A DNA stretch of 64,000 nucleotides from Streptomyces tsukubensis (GTDB lineage: Bacteria; Actinomycetota; Actinomycetes; Streptomycetales; Streptomycetaceae). How positions within the stretch are numbered: position 1 is the first letter of the stretch; the number at the start of each line of letters is the position of its first letter. The notes beneath the pieces were generated by a model. It was given only the letters and a program-made list of their open reading frames with translations. It searched no databases and was not told where the DNA came from. The DNA lies in the NCBI RefSeq assembly GCF_009296025.1, contig NZ_CP045178.1, forward strand, positions 744,001 through 808,000, read 5' to 3'. The translations under genes and the position numbers were made by a program. Shown here in pieces: positions 35,253 to 44,298 of the stretch.

Positions 35253-36385
35253 GCCGGGATCACGTCCCTGGTGCCGGTGTGCGCCGTCCCTTCGCGGACG
35301 AGCCGGACGAGTGCGGCGTAGTCCCGTGCGTCGGCGAGGGGCGCGAAGCCGCGGATGAGGAGCGTGGAGACACCGAGGCGTACGTAGTCGAGGAGGGAGT
35401 CCGCCACCTGCTCGTAACTCCCGACCAGAGCGGTGGAGTTGCCCGCGGCCCCCGTGGTTCTGGCGACGGCCGTCCACAGCCGCTTGTCGTGGACGTCGCC
35501 CTGCGCCGCGTACTCAAGGAGGCGCTGTGAACCTCGCTGCCGACTGTGGTCGATGTTGAAGGAGCGCTTCACCTCGCCGACGCGCTCCTTGGTGAGCCGC
35601 AGGATGTCCGCGGCCCGCTCCCACGCCTCGGCCTCGGTGGCGGCGGGGATGGGCCGCAGACTGACGCTGAAGCGCGGGTCCCGGCCGTGTGGGCGGGCGG
35701 ACTCCCGCACCTCGCGGATACGGTCGGCGATCCCCGCGAGGGGTTCACCCCAGAAGGCGTACACGTCGGCGTGTTTGCCCCCGACGCGTATCGCGTCCTG
35801 CGAGGCCCCGCCGAAGTAGACCGGGATGGGGGTCGGCGGCCGGACGGAGGACAGGCCGCCGCGCACACGGTAGAAGTCTCCTTCGTGGTCGAAGGGGACG
35901 GTGGCCGTCCACTCCTTGCGTACGACCTCAAGGAAGTCGTCCGTACGGCGGTAACGGGTCGGCTTGTCGGTGAAGTCACCGTCCCTGGCCTGGTCGGCGT
36001 CGTCCCCGCCGGTGATGACGTGCAGCGCCACCCGCCCCGGATGGAAGGCGTCGAGGGTGGCGAACGCGCGGGCGGCGAGCGTGGGTGCGACAAAGCCGGG
36101 ACGGTGGGCGAGGAGTACCCCGAGCCGTTCTGTGTGGGTGAGGATCTGATCGGCGACGGTGAACCCGTCGGGGCTGGCGGACGAGTGCGCCACCAGCACC
36201 CGGTCGAAGCCCGCCTCCTCGTGGACGCGGGCGACTTCGCGCAGATAGCCGGGTTGGACGACCGGGCCTCGGGCCTCGCCCGCCCCGGGCCGCGCGGAGC
36301 CGCCGTCGCGGTCGGCGGCCGGGGTGGCAGGCCCGCTCTCGCTCGACTCCTGGGTGGCGGCGAAACCGATGAACTCGACTGACAT
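35249..36385 (-). CDS. Alkanesulfonate monooxygenase-like LLM flavoprotein (SsuD family), copy 2
   Basis: A 378-residue paralogue of the gene at 30.1-31.2 kb, with VEFIGFAAT, HTERLGVLLAHRPGFVAPTLAARAFATLD, GRVALHVITGG and IPVYFGGASQDAIRVGGKHADVYAFWGEP. A 25-residue Gly/Ala/Asp/Arg-rich insert sits near residues 15-40 (SGPATPAADRDGG), where copy 1 is shorter. The ATG at 36385 is the first in the conserved frame. It lies between the ABC importer genes and the sulfoxide reductase, consistent with desulfonation after import. Confidence 0.88.
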   Translation of the reverse strand: MSVEFIGFAATQESSESGPATPAADRDGGSARPGAGEARGPVVQPGYLREVARVHEEAGFDRVLVAHSSASPDGFTVADQILTHTERLGVLLAHRPGFVAPTLAARAFATLDAFHPGRVALHVITGGDDADQARDGDFTDKPTRYRRTDDFLEVVRKEWTATVPFDHEGDFYRVRGGLSSVRPPTPIPVYFGGASQDAIRVGGKHADVYAFWGEPLAGIADRIREVRESARPHGRDPRFSVSLRPIPAATEAEAWERAADILRLTKERVGEVKRSFNIDHSRQRGSQRLLEYAAQGDVHDKRLWTAVARTTGAAGNSTALVGSYEQVADSLLDYVRLGVSTLLIRGFAPLADARDYAALVRLVREGTAHTGTRDVIPA

Positions 36386-36489
36386 GGACTCTCCGGGTGT
36401 GCGGGTCCCGGTGGTGGGGCCGGGACGTGGGGCCGGGACGTGGGGTGCGGGCGGGCGGACCGCCGGGCGGGGGCGGCTCGGGTGACGGC

Positions 36490-37740
36490 TCAGGTGAGGT
36501 TCTCGCGCCAGGTGGCCGCGTGGTGGCAGGCGACCGTGCGGTGCGCGGGCCGGGTGGTGGGGGTGTGGGTGCGGTCGGGGGCTGTTCCGTTCGCGGACGG
36601 TGTGCGTGACACGGAGTTCGCGGTCGTCGCGGGTGCGGGCGTGACGGCCACGCTCGCCGCTGTCGCCGTCACCGTGTCCGCTGCCGTCACCACGCCCGTC
36701 GCCGTCACCGACGCCGCCACCGCCGTCTCCGGCTCCGGCTCCGTCGCGACGAAGGACACGGTGTCGGGCTCCGTGTCGCACTCCGGGTCGGCAAAGCGGC
36801 ATCTCGGGGCGAACACGCATCCCACGTCGTCCTGGCGTGGTTCCCGGTCCGCGGGCGCACGCAACTGCGCGGGCAGCAGCCGGTGTTCGCGACGGACGCT
36901 GGGCGCGGACGCGGTGAGCAGGGCCGTGTAGGGGTGGCGCGGATACTCCAGTACCCGCGCGACCGGCCCTTCTTCGACCAGTCGGCCTCGGTAGAGCACG
37001 GCGACCCGGTCGGCGATACCCGCGAGTGAGCTGAGGTCGTGGGAGATGACGACGACGGCGAGACCGAGTTCGCGCCTCAGTCGGTCGAGGAGGGCGAGGA
37101 CCAGATTGCGGTTGGACGCGTCCAGAGCGCTGACCGGCTCGTCGCTGAGGAGGAGCCGGGGCCTGGTCACGACGGAGCGGGCCAGGGACACCCGCTGGCG
37201 CTGACCGCCGGAGATCTGGCCTGGGGTGCGTCCGCCGAACGTCTCCGGGTCGAGTCCGACGAGTGCCAGCGCCTCGTCGGCGCGGGCCACGCGCTCCCGC
37301 CGGGTCAACGCCCCTGTGGCGGCGAGGGGTTCCGCGACGATCGCCCGTACCGTCAGCTCGGGGTCCTGCGACCTGAGTGGGTCCTGGAACATGTACTGCA
37401 CCCGTCCCGAGCGCCTGAAGTCACGCAGTTCGCGGGTGCTCAGCCGGGACAGGTCACGCCCCTCGAACCGGATGGTCCCGGTCTCGGGCCTTACGAGTCC
37501 GACGGTGGCGCGGGCGAGTGTCGTCTTGCCCGAGCCGGTCTCCCCGATGACGCCGACGATCTCGCCGGCCGCCACGGAGAGGCCGACGTCCGCCAGCACC
37601 CGGTCGTGGCCCGCGTCCCGCCCCGAGGTGGCTCTGCGGCCGTAGGAGACGCTGAGGCCCGCGATGTCGAGGAGCGGTGCGGGGGCTGCGCGGGAGCGCG
37701 TGGCATCGGCCGCGGGGAGAGGGGTGAGGATGTCGGTCAT
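36490..37740 (-). CDS. Peptide/nickel-type ABC transporter ATP-binding protein (DppF/OppF-like)
   Basis: A 416-residue ATPase with Walker A GETGSGKTTLA, signature ISGGQRQRVSLAR and Walker B LLLSDEPVSALD. The C-terminal oligopeptide-transporter extension begins normally (CVFAPRCRFADPEC) but is then split by about 65 residues of Ala/Thr/Val repeats before ending in VACHHA. The cysteine-rich module therefore carries a large low-complexity insertion encoded by about 36600-36770. The ATG overlaps the partner ATPase stop. It energises import of the substrate bound by the lipoprotein at 41.2-42.8 kb. Confidence 0.9.
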   Translation of the reverse strand: MTDILTPLPAADATRSRAAPAPLLDIAGLSVSYGRRATSGRDAGHDRVLADVGLSVAAGEIVGVIGETGSGKTTLARATVGLVRPETGTIRFEGRDLSRLSTRELRDFRRSGRVQYMFQDPLRSQDPELTVRAIVAEPLAATGALTRRERVARADEALALVGLDPETFGGRTPGQISGGQRQRVSLARSVVTRPRLLLSDEPVSALDASNRNLVLALLDRLRRELGLAVVVISHDLSSLAGIADRVAVLYRGRLVEEGPVARVLEYPRHPYTALLTASAPSVRREHRLLPAQLRAPADREPRQDDVGCVFAPRCRFADPECDTEPDTVSFVATEPEPETAVAASVTATGVVTAADTVTATAASVAVTPAPATTANSVSRTPSANGTAPDRTHTPTTRPAHRTVACHHAATWRENLT

Positions 37741-38978
37741 GCGGGGGCTCCTTCCGGTACGGGCTCGGGGCGGGCGGTGGCGTCGCCGTGCGGTGGGGCG
37801 GGGCGCAGGCAGCGGGCGCGGCGCCCCTCCGTCAGGTCGTACAGGGCGATGGGACCCTCGACGCAGCTCTCCGTGGCGTGGGCGCAGCGGTCGGCGAAGC
37901 GGCAGCCGGGCAGTTCCGCGCCGGTCTCCGGGGGCCGGCCAGGGATGATGTCGAGGTCGCGGCGGCCCCAGTCCCCGAGGGAGGCCACCCGCAGCAGCGC
38001 CTCGGTGTAGGGGTGGGCGGGGGACGCGAGTACCTGGGCCGTGGGGCCGTCCTCGACGATCTCGCCCGCGTACATCACGATGACACGGTCGCAGCTCTCC
38101 GCGACCACCGCCAGATCGTGGGTGACGAGCAGCAGCGCGAGACCGCGTTCCGCGCGCAGCTTCTGGAGCAGTTCCAGGATCTCGGCCTGGATCACGACGT
38201 CGAGGGCAGTGGTGGCCTCGTCGGCGATGAGGAGTTCAGGTTCGCAGGAGACCGCGACGGCGATCAGTACGCGCTGAAGCATCCCGCCGGAGAGCTCGTG
38301 CGGGTACTGGTGGTACAGCTCGGCGGGGCGGTGCAGCCCGACCGCGGCGAAGAGTTCCACCGCGCGCTCCCTGGCCTGTCCCCGCGAGAGTCCGAGGCCG
38401 ACGCGGAGTTGCTCGGAGAGCTGGCGGCCCACGGTGACCGACGGGTTGAGGTAGGAGGCGGGGTCCTGGAAGACGGCGCCCACACGCCTGCCGCGCACGG
38501 CGTTCCACCGGGCGCGGGAGAGCCCGGTCAGCTCGGTTGCGGGCTCCGTGCCGTCCGCGCCGCCCAGCGTGATGCTGCCGCTGGTCACATCGACGCCGGG
38601 CGGCAGCACCCCCAGTACGGACCGGCAGGTGAGGGTCTTGCCGCTGCCCGATTCGCCGACGAGACCGACCGCTTCACCACGGGCGAGGGTGAACCCGGCG
38701 CCGCGTACGGCACGCAGCCTGCCGCCGATGGTGACGTCGAGCCCTTCGACGGTGAGGACGGCGTCCGCACGCCCGTCGCTGTGCGCCGGGGGCTCCGCGG
38801 GCCCGTCGCTGAGCGCGGGGAGTTCCGCACGCCCACCGCTCCGTGTGGGGGGTTCCGCACGCCCGCCAGTGTGCGCGGGGTCCTTCGTGCGCCCGCCCGT
38901 GTGCGTGGGGGGCGCGGAGGCGGGGGCCTCCTGATCGTGGGGCGCCTTGGCGGCGCCGGGGTCAGCCGGTCGTGACAC
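37737..38978 (-). CDS. Peptide/nickel-type ABC transporter ATP-binding protein (DppD/OppD-like)
   Basis: A 413-residue ATPase: Walker [15 protein letters not shown], signature LSGGMLQRV and Walker [13 protein letters not shown], with a C-terminal cysteine module ([15 protein letters not shown]). The GTG at 38978 is chosen because it overlaps the permease stop by 17 bases. The first 70 residues are a Pro/Gly/Arg/Ala-rich repeat region ([30 protein letters not shown]), encoded by about 30-bp tandem repeats at 38770-38910 and not part of the ATPase fold, which begins near [13 protein letters not shown]. Confidence 0.88.
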   Translation of the reverse strand: MSRPADPGAAKAPHDQEAPASAPPTHTGGRTKDPAHTGGRAEPPTRSGGRAELPALSDGPAEPPAHSDGRADAVLTVEGLDVTIGGRLRAVRGAGFTLARGEAVGLVGESGSGKTLTCRSVLGVLPPGVDVTSGSITLGGADGTEPATELTGLSRARWNAVRGRRVGAVFQDPASYLNPSVTVGRQLSEQLRVGLGLSRGQARERAVELFAAVGLHRPAELYHQYPHELSGGMLQRVLIAVAVSCEPELLIADEATTALDVVIQAEILELLQKLRAERGLALLLVTHDLAVVAESCDRVIVMYAGEIVEDGPTAQVLASPAHPYTEALLRVASLGDWGRRDLDIIPGRPPETGAELPGCRFADRCAHATESCVEGPIALYDLTEGRRARCLRPAPPHGDATARPEPVPEGAPA

Positions 38979-39939
38979 GGTGGTCCGCCTCCTTCGGTGA
39001 CGGGGTGACAGGGAGCGGGACGCCGGTGGGTTCCGGGGCTTCCGGGACACGCGGCGGGGTCGTGGGGGCGCCTTCCTGGGGCGGGGGCGCGGGAGTGGTG
39101 GAAGCGGGCGCCAGGGAGTCGAGGGGCGCGCCCGCGCTGTCGCGCACCGCGTCCGCGAGCAGGTTCAGTGCCCCAACGGTGATCATGATGGCCGCCCCCG
39201 GGATGAGCGGCGCCCAAGGCTGCTGGGCGAGGAAGCCGAGGTCGGAGGCGAGCATTCCGCCCCAGGTGGGGGCCGGTGGCTGCACGCCGAGGCCGAGGAA
39301 GGTCAGGGAGGCCACGACCAGCAGGGCCTGGCCTACCGCCTGCGCGGTGGTGACGGCGACGGTCGGCAGGATCTTCCCCCAGATGTGTGTACGGAGGATC
39401 CAGCGGCGTGACGCGCCCATGAGTTCGGCGGCCTCGACGTACTGGGCCTGTTTGAGGCCGAGCGCGGCGGCCCTGGTCACCCGGAAGTAGAGGGGCGCGA
39501 AGAGGACGCCGAGGGCCAGCATGGCCTGGTGCATGCCGTTGCCGAGGGCGCCGACGACAGCGATCGCGAAGACCGTGAAGGGCATGACCATGAGGGTGTC
39601 CGCGGCCCGCTGGGCGCTCCACTCCACCGTCCTGCCGAGCCAGACGGAAGCGACGCCGGGGATCACCCCGAGTACGAGGGCGCTGCCGACGGCCTCCAGC
39701 GCCCCCACGACGGAGAGCCGGGTGCCTGCGAGCACCCTGCTGAGGACGTCACGCCCGAGGTAGTCGGTCCCCAACAGATGTGCCCCGCTGGGGCCTTGGA
39801 GCATGTCGTCCGGGTGCTGCCCGAGCGGGTCGTGCGGGGCGAGCGCGTCGCCCGCGACAGCGAGCAGCGCGATCACGGCGAGTACGGCGAGGGCGGTCTT
39901 GGCCGTGGGAAGCCGCCAGGTGCGGCGCAACGTTCTCAT
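38962..39939 (-). CDS. Peptide/nickel-type ABC transporter permease (DppC-like)
   Basis: A 325-residue permease with six predicted helices, an N-terminal TAKTALAVLAVIALLAVAGDALAPHDP typical of DppC, and the EAA-like loop EAAELMGASRRWILRTHIWG. The start overlaps the upstream permease stop (ATGA). The last 45 residues are Pro/Thr/Glu-rich and unlike the family. Confidence 0.9.
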   Translation of the reverse strand: MRTLRRTWRLPTAKTALAVLAVIALLAVAGDALAPHDPLGQHPDDMLQGPSGAHLLGTDYLGRDVLSRVLAGTRLSVVGALEAVGSALVLGVIPGVASVWLGRTVEWSAQRAADTLMVMPFTVFAIAVVGALGNGMHQAMLALGVLFAPLYFRVTRAAALGLKQAQYVEAAELMGASRRWILRTHIWGKILPTVAVTTAQAVGQALLVVASLTFLGLGVQPPAPTWGGMLASDLGFLAQQPWAPLIPGAAIMITVGALNLLADAVRDSAGAPLDSLAPASTTPAPPPQEGAPTTPPRVPEAPEPTGVPLPVTPSPKEADHRVTTG

Positions 39940-41180
39940 CGGGCCTCATCTCCCTCTCGTACAGGGGTGGTTCGGACGGAGGCCGGTCGTTCGACCACGG
40001 GCCTGCCGCCCGCCTTTCGCCCGGACCCGCCCCGACCGGACACGGTCCGACCGGACGCGGACCGACGGGACACGGACCGTCCGAACACGGTGGGCCCGGG
40101 GCCGCGCGAACCGCCCGCTTTCGCCGCGGGGTTGAGGGCGGCCAGTGCGGCGTTGACCGCGATGTTGGCGACGAGGACGACCACCACGGTGACGAGCAGG
40201 GTCCCCTGGATGACGGGGATGTCGTGCTGTTCGGCCGACTGGAGGGCGAGTTGGGCGATGCCGGGAAGGTTGAAGATCTTCTCGGTGACGACGGCGCCGC
40301 CGAGGATCACCGGCACGCTCATGCCGAGGACGGTGAGCGCGGGCCCCGCCGCGTTGCGCAACACGTGGCCGAAGAGGACCCTGCGTGCGGTGAATCCACG
40401 CATCTCCGCGCCGGTCACGTAGTTCTCGCGCAGCGCCCCGACGAGTGAGGTGCGGAGTTGGCGGGCGATGGAAGCGGCGGCGTCGAGGCTGAGGGCGACG
40501 GCGGGCAGGATCGCGTAGCGCAGCCACTGCGCGGGGTCGGCGCCCAGTGGCACGTATCCCCCGGTCGGCAACGCGCCCAGTTGTACCGCGAAGACGACGA
40601 TGAGCACGATCCCGATGAGAAAGGGCGGCAGGGTGGCGAGGACGGAGCAGACGAGGGTGACGGCCTTGTCGAGGCGTCCGCCGCTGTTGAGGGCCGCGGC
40701 GATCCCCGCACCGCCCCCGACGAGCACGGCGATGAGCAGGGCGAGTCCCGCGATGGACAGATCCACGGGGATGGCGAGGGCGACACTGTCGGAGACGGGC
40801 ACTCCGGTGAACCAGGAGACGCCGAGGTCCCCGGTGACCGCGTGGCCGAGCCAGCTCGCGTACTGCGCGTGGAGCGGCCTGTCGAGTCCGAACTGCGCCT
40901 CCATACGGGCGATGTCGCGCGGAGTGGCGAGGTCACCGAGGACGGCGGCGGCCGGGTTGGCGTGGGAGAGCGCGCCAAGGGCGAAGGTGAGGACGGAGGC
41001 CAGCAGGAAGACGGTGACGCTCACCGCGAGGACCCGTCCGACGGGCCGGGGCGCCGAGGCCAGGCGACGGCCGAAACGGTTCCGGCCCGCCGATTCGGTG
41101 TGTCCTGGCTCCGGCGCGCGGTCCGGCCCGTCCGGCGGCCCGCCTGCCCGGCGGGCGGCGAGTGGGGTGGGAACGGTCAT
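39936..41180 (-). CDS. Peptide/nickel-type ABC transporter permease (DppB-like)
   Basis: A 414-residue permease with the DppB N-terminal helix (VGRVLAVSVTVFLLASVLTFALG), FGLDRPLHAQYASWLGHAVTGDLGVSW and a later LRENYVTGAEMRGFTARRVLFGHVLRNA loop. About 35 N-terminal residues and about 60 C-terminal residues are low-complexity (Arg/Gly/Ser/Val repeats such as GRTVSGRGGSGRKAGG). The start overlaps the binding-protein stop (ATGA). Confidence 0.9.
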   Translation of the reverse strand: MTVPTPLAARRAGGPPDGPDRAPEPGHTESAGRNRFGRRLASAPRPVGRVLAVSVTVFLLASVLTFALGALSHANPAAAVLGDLATPRDIARMEAQFGLDRPLHAQYASWLGHAVTGDLGVSWFTGVPVSDSVALAIPVDLSIAGLALLIAVLVGGGAGIAAALNSGGRLDKAVTLVCSVLATLPPFLIGIVLIVVFAVQLGALPTGGYVPLGADPAQWLRYAILPAVALSLDAAASIARQLRTSLVGALRENYVTGAEMRGFTARRVLFGHVLRNAAGPALTVLGMSVPVILGGAVVTEKIFNLPGIAQLALQSAEQHDIPVIQGTLLVTVVVVLVANIAVNAALAALNPAAKAGGSRGPGPTVFGRSVSRRSASGRTVSGRGGSGRKAGGRPVVERPASVRTTPVREGDEAR

Positions 41181-42754
41181 GAGACGGTGACCCCTTCGAA
41201 CCGCTGGACGACGGTGTAGGCGGGTATCTCGGACACCTTGGGGTTACGGGCGAGAATCCGAGGGACGGTGTAGAGGAACACGTTGGGCATGTTCCGCACG
41301 GCGATGCCGGTGGCCTCGCGCAGGACCCCGGGGTAGTCGGGCGAGTCGAGCGGGGTGCGCCGCACGACGGCGAGCGCCTTCTCCAGTGCGGGGGTCGTGG
41401 TGCGGCCCGGGTTCATCAACCCCTCTTCACCGAAGAGGACCTGGAAGGCCTGGGTGGCGGCGTCCCGGCCCGCGAACTGGTCGACGTAGAGCGCCTTGGC
41501 CCGCTGGATGTAGACGATCTCCGTGGCCCGTGCCGCGGGGATGGACTCGATGGTGGCCGTGACGCCGACTTCCGCGAGCTGCGCCTGGATCAGTTCGGGC
41601 ACGCCCTCCGCGTTCTGGGCGGAGAGAGTGATGTGCAGCCCCTTGGCGTGCCCCGCCCTGGCCAGCAACTCCCTGGCCCTGTCCGGGTCGTAGGGGAAGA
41701 GCTTGTCGAGTGCGTCGTCGTGGCCCGCGTACCCCTTGGGGAAGGGCTGGCGGGTGACGGTGCCGTGGCCGAACGCGGCGGTCTTCAGCAGTGCCTCGCG
41801 GTTGACGGCGTACTTCACGGCGAGGGCGACGTCCGGATCGGTGAAGGGCTCCTTGCCGATGTGCATGTCGAGTACGGCGACCACCATGGAGGGGATGACC
41901 TGCACTTCGAGCCCGGCCCCCTTCGCCGCCTCGACCTGGCTTCCCGGTATCTGGGCCACGTTGTACTGGCCGGAGGCGAGGGCCGCGACCACCGTGGAGG
42001 GCTCGGGGAGCGGATACAGCTCGAAGTTGTCGACCTTGGTGTTCTCCGCGTCCCAGTAGCCGTGGTCCTTGCGCAGCACCGCTTTGGAGTTCTGGACGTA
42101 CGACAGGAGGGTGTAGGGGCCCGATCCCGCGGGGCGGGTGGCGAGGGTGGAGGGGTTCTTCTCGAACACCTTCGGGTTGACGATCATCCCTGTCTTGCCG
42201 GAGAGCAGCGCCGGAAGCTGGAAGTCCGGTGCGGAGAGCCGGAGTTCGACCGTGTGCGGGTCCGGCGCGGTGATCTTCTCGACCCCGGCGAGCTGGGAGG
42301 CGACGAGTGACTTGGGGTTGTCGCGTCCGCGTTCGATGCTCTTCCTGACCGCTGTGGCGTTCAGCGGTGTGCCGTCGCTGAACCGCAGACCGGAGCGGAG
42401 CCGGAAGCGGACGACGGTGCCCTGCTCGTTGTACGCCCAGGAACGGGCCAGGGCCGGCCTCGGGGAGCCGTCGGGGCCGAGCTTGGTCAGTCCGGAGTAG
42501 ACGAGGGAGAGGGCGTGCACGTCCCAGCCCGCGGTGGAGGCCACCGGATCCCACGAAGTGGGCAGCTGCCAGCCCCACTTGAGGGTGGCGGAGCCTGCCG
42601 CGACCGTGGACTGCCCCCCGCAGGCGGTCAGTGCGAGGGCGGCGCCGACGCCGAGCGAAAGGCCGAGGAACGAACGGCGGCCGACCTCGGGGAAGGATCG
42701 GCCGCCGGTACGGGAAAATCGTCTACGGGTGCGGGAAAGAGGGTGGGGCTCCAT
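41177..42754 (-). CDS. ABC substrate-binding lipoprotein (SBP family 5, peptide/nickel type)
   Basis: A 525-residue family-5 solute-binding protein. The signal region contains RRSFLGLSLGVGAALALTAC: a twin-arginine motif followed by a lipobox cysteine, so it may be exported folded by Tat and anchored outside. Family segments follow (LKWGWQLPTSWDPVASTAGWDVHALSLVYSGL, VVRFRLRSGLRFSDGTPLNATAV, YNVAQIPGSQVEAAK). AAAGGTGG precedes the ATG; longer in-frame starts lack support. It is the first gene of the operon, behind the regulated promoter at 43.15 kb. The ligand is unknown, but the operon context suggests an organosulfur compound. Confidence 0.9.
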   Translation of the reverse strand: MEPHPLSRTRRRFSRTGGRSFPEVGRRSFLGLSLGVGAALALTACGGQSTVAAGSATLKWGWQLPTSWDPVASTAGWDVHALSLVYSGLTKLGPDGSPRPALARSWAYNEQGTVVRFRLRSGLRFSDGTPLNATAVRKSIERGRDNPKSLVASQLAGVEKITAPDPHTVELRLSAPDFQLPALLSGKTGMIVNPKVFEKNPSTLATRPAGSGPYTLLSYVQNSKAVLRKDHGYWDAENTKVDNFELYPLPEPSTVVAALASGQYNVAQIPGSQVEAAKGAGLEVQVIPSMVVAVLDMHIGKEPFTDPDVALAVKYAVNREALLKTAAFGHGTVTRQPFPKGYAGHDDALDKLFPYDPDRARELLARAGHAKGLHITLSAQNAEGVPELIQAQLAEVGVTATIESIPAARATEIVYIQRAKALYVDQFAGRDAATQAFQVLFGEEGLMNPGRTTTPALEKALAVVRRTPLDSPDYPGVLREATGIAVRNMPNVFLYTVPRILARNPKVSEIPAYTVVQRFEGVTVS

Positions 42755-43140
42755 GCGGAAGCCACCTTTCTCGGCGCCACGCCGGTCCGCGAGGACGCGC
42801 GGACGTGGCCGCCTGGACACTCCGCGGAGGGGCGGACCACGGGTGGGCGGAAGGACGGGGACGGGTGACGGCGCGCTCCCGTCCTGAGCCCGCGAGGGAC
42901 GGAGGAGGGATGCGGCCCGGTGGGTGCGCGGCCCGACGACCGGACGAGGGCCGACGGCCATCGGCCCCTCCGTCACATCTGCGGCGGAGGAGGGGCGAGG
43001 AGTCCGGGATGAGCGCACGGAACGCCGAGGGCGGGGGAAGGCCGCTGCGGCGGTCGGGTCAGCGACAGAGCGCGCTGGAGGTGCGCCGGTAGTCCACGTA
43101 ACGGCAAACCACGCCGGGGTGCATCGAATGCATGTCCCAC

Positions 43141-43194
43141 ATCCTCACGGCGCCAGACCCCGACTGTCAATGGACACCTTGAGGTGTCTCATTG
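43141..43194 (-). promoter_or_regulatory. Promoter and palindromic operator of the organosulfur operon
   Basis: On the minus strand -35 TTGACA (43170-43165) and -10 GAGGAT (43146-43141) are 18 bp apart and read toward the binding-protein gene. An imperfect palindrome at 43168-43194 (CAATG-GACACCT-TG-AGGTGTC-T-CATTG) overlaps the -35. A 10-base half, CAATGGACAC, recurs at 45007-45016 beside the Rrf2 and cupin genes. This layout is that of a repressor site. The 617-base gap 42755-43371 also contains a long 5' leader and a doubtful small reading frame at 43184-43399. Confidence 0.65.
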
Positions 43195-43399
43195 TCCGAG
43201 ACCCCGACGACCTGCGCTTTCTCCCAGGTGCGGGGGCGCGGGGGCGATCACGTGTTTCACCACAGCATCAGCACACGGACCGGCCGGTCCGTACGACCGC
43301 TACGGCTCGTACGGACCGTGCGACTGCCACGGCTCGCCCGGCTGTTGCGGCTCGTACGGACCGTGCGACTGCTACAGCTCGTACGGCCGCCACGGCTGA
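43184..43399 (+). CDS. Small Gly/Tyr/Cys-rich reading frame (doubtful)
   Basis: A 71-codon frame whose second half is a striking repeat: GSYGPCDC occurs twice, with neighbouring GCCGSYG and YSSYGRHG, giving seven cysteines in about 55 residues. The underlying DNA repeats GGCTCGTACGGACCGTGCGACTGC twice with point differences. The GTG start lies inside the palindromic operator, no good ribosome binding site is present, and the 3' end overlaps the DsbA-like gene by 28 bases. It may be no more than a tandem repeat that happens to be open. If real it could be a metal-binding or precursor peptide. Confidence 0.2.
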   Translation: MSHCPRPRRPALSPRCGGAGAITCFTTASAHGPAGPYDRYGSYGPCDCHGSPGCCGSYGPCDCYSSYGRHG

Positions 43400-44298
43400 C
43401 GCGTGGCCGGATGTGTGCGTGCCTCATCGGGACGCAGCCAGAGCGGGCCGCCTGCCGTATCGACCCGCACGGCTCCGTCGGGAGGGGTGGACGCGCCGGT
43501 GAACAGGGTCAGTTCGGGCCCCGTGAGGGACGGCCAGCGCTCCATGGCGGCCTCGGGTGACAGCGGAGAGGGGGCGGGGACCGGGCCGCCCGCCGCGCGC
43601 GCGGCGGCTTCCAGATAGGTGGCGAAGGGCCGCCACCCCGGCACGCACACCCGGCCGCCCGCACCGTCGAACAGCAGGGTCGGCAGGGCGTAACGGCGGC
43701 CTTCCGTAAGCTCCTTGGCCTGTCCGCTGTGAGGCCCCGGCCCCTGCGGTCCGCACACCTCGGGTACGGGGTCCCTGGCCAGCGCCCGGTCCGCGCCGAC
43801 GGCCGCACGCGTCGCTCGCGCCACCAGGTCCCTCGACAGCCGGGGCAGGTCAAGGCCGTCCGTGCCGCGCAGGGCGTGGCCCACGCCTTCGGGACTGTCC
43901 GCCGGGTCGCCCACGACGAAGGTGGTCTCGCGCAGTCTGCGCAGCACGCGCTCGGCGGTCTCAGGCCCCTGGGACTGAGCCGCCTTGGCGGCCTGCGAGG
44001 CCGGCCAGCTCGTGCGCGTGAGCCTGCGCAGCCGGTGGGCGTAGGGGGCCCCGGTGTGGACCGTGACGTCCCGGATGAACCCGTCGTACCAGCGGGCCTC
44101 CGCGTCGGGGTCGGGCGGCGGATCGTCGTCCTCGTCGAAGAGGATCCCGAAGACCGTACGCCATTCGGCCTGTTCGGACAGGGTGTGTCTGAGCAGCCGG
44201 AAGGAGGGCTCGGAGCCCCACGCCCAGGGGCAGGCGGGGTCGGTGAACTCGGTGACACGGACCAGGGGCGCCGCGCCACCACGAAGCGCGCCGCTCAC
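43372..44298 (-). CDS. DsbA-like thioredoxin-fold protein
   Basis: A 308-residue protein of the DsbA/FrnE superfamily (VTEFTDPACPWAWGSEPSFRLL at residues 15-36; RYALPTLLFDGAGGRV with a cis-proline-type segment later). The active-site CxxC is reduced to a single cysteine, CPWA (Cys23), so ordinary disulfide exchange is unlikely; mycothiol- or glutathione-type conjugation or a binding role fits better. Residues 65-75 are an acidic insert. No signal peptide is seen. Its start overlaps the Rrf2 gene stop (ATGA), so the two are co-translated. Confidence 0.8.
   Translation of the reverse strand: MSGALRGGAAPLVRVTEFTDPACPWAWGSEPSFRLLRHTLSEQAEWRTVFGILFDEDDDPPPDPDAEARWYDGFIRDVTVHTGAPYAHRLRRLTRTSWPASQAAKAAQSQGPETAERVLRRLRETTFVVGDPADSPEGVGHALRGTDGLDLPRLSRDLVARATRAAVGADRALARDPVPEVCGPQGPGPHSGQAKELTEGRRYALPTLLFDGAGGRVCVPGWRPFATYLEAAARAAGGPVPAPSPLSPEAAMERWPSLTGPELTLFTGASTPPDGAVRVDTAGGPLWLRPDEARTHPATRQPWRPYEL

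Noticed and set aside
32361..35321. 986-codon plus-strand frame opposite the sulfoxide reductase
   Set aside because: Same GC shadow effect; the minus strand encodes a complete molybdopterin enzyme with all motifs and coupled neighbours.
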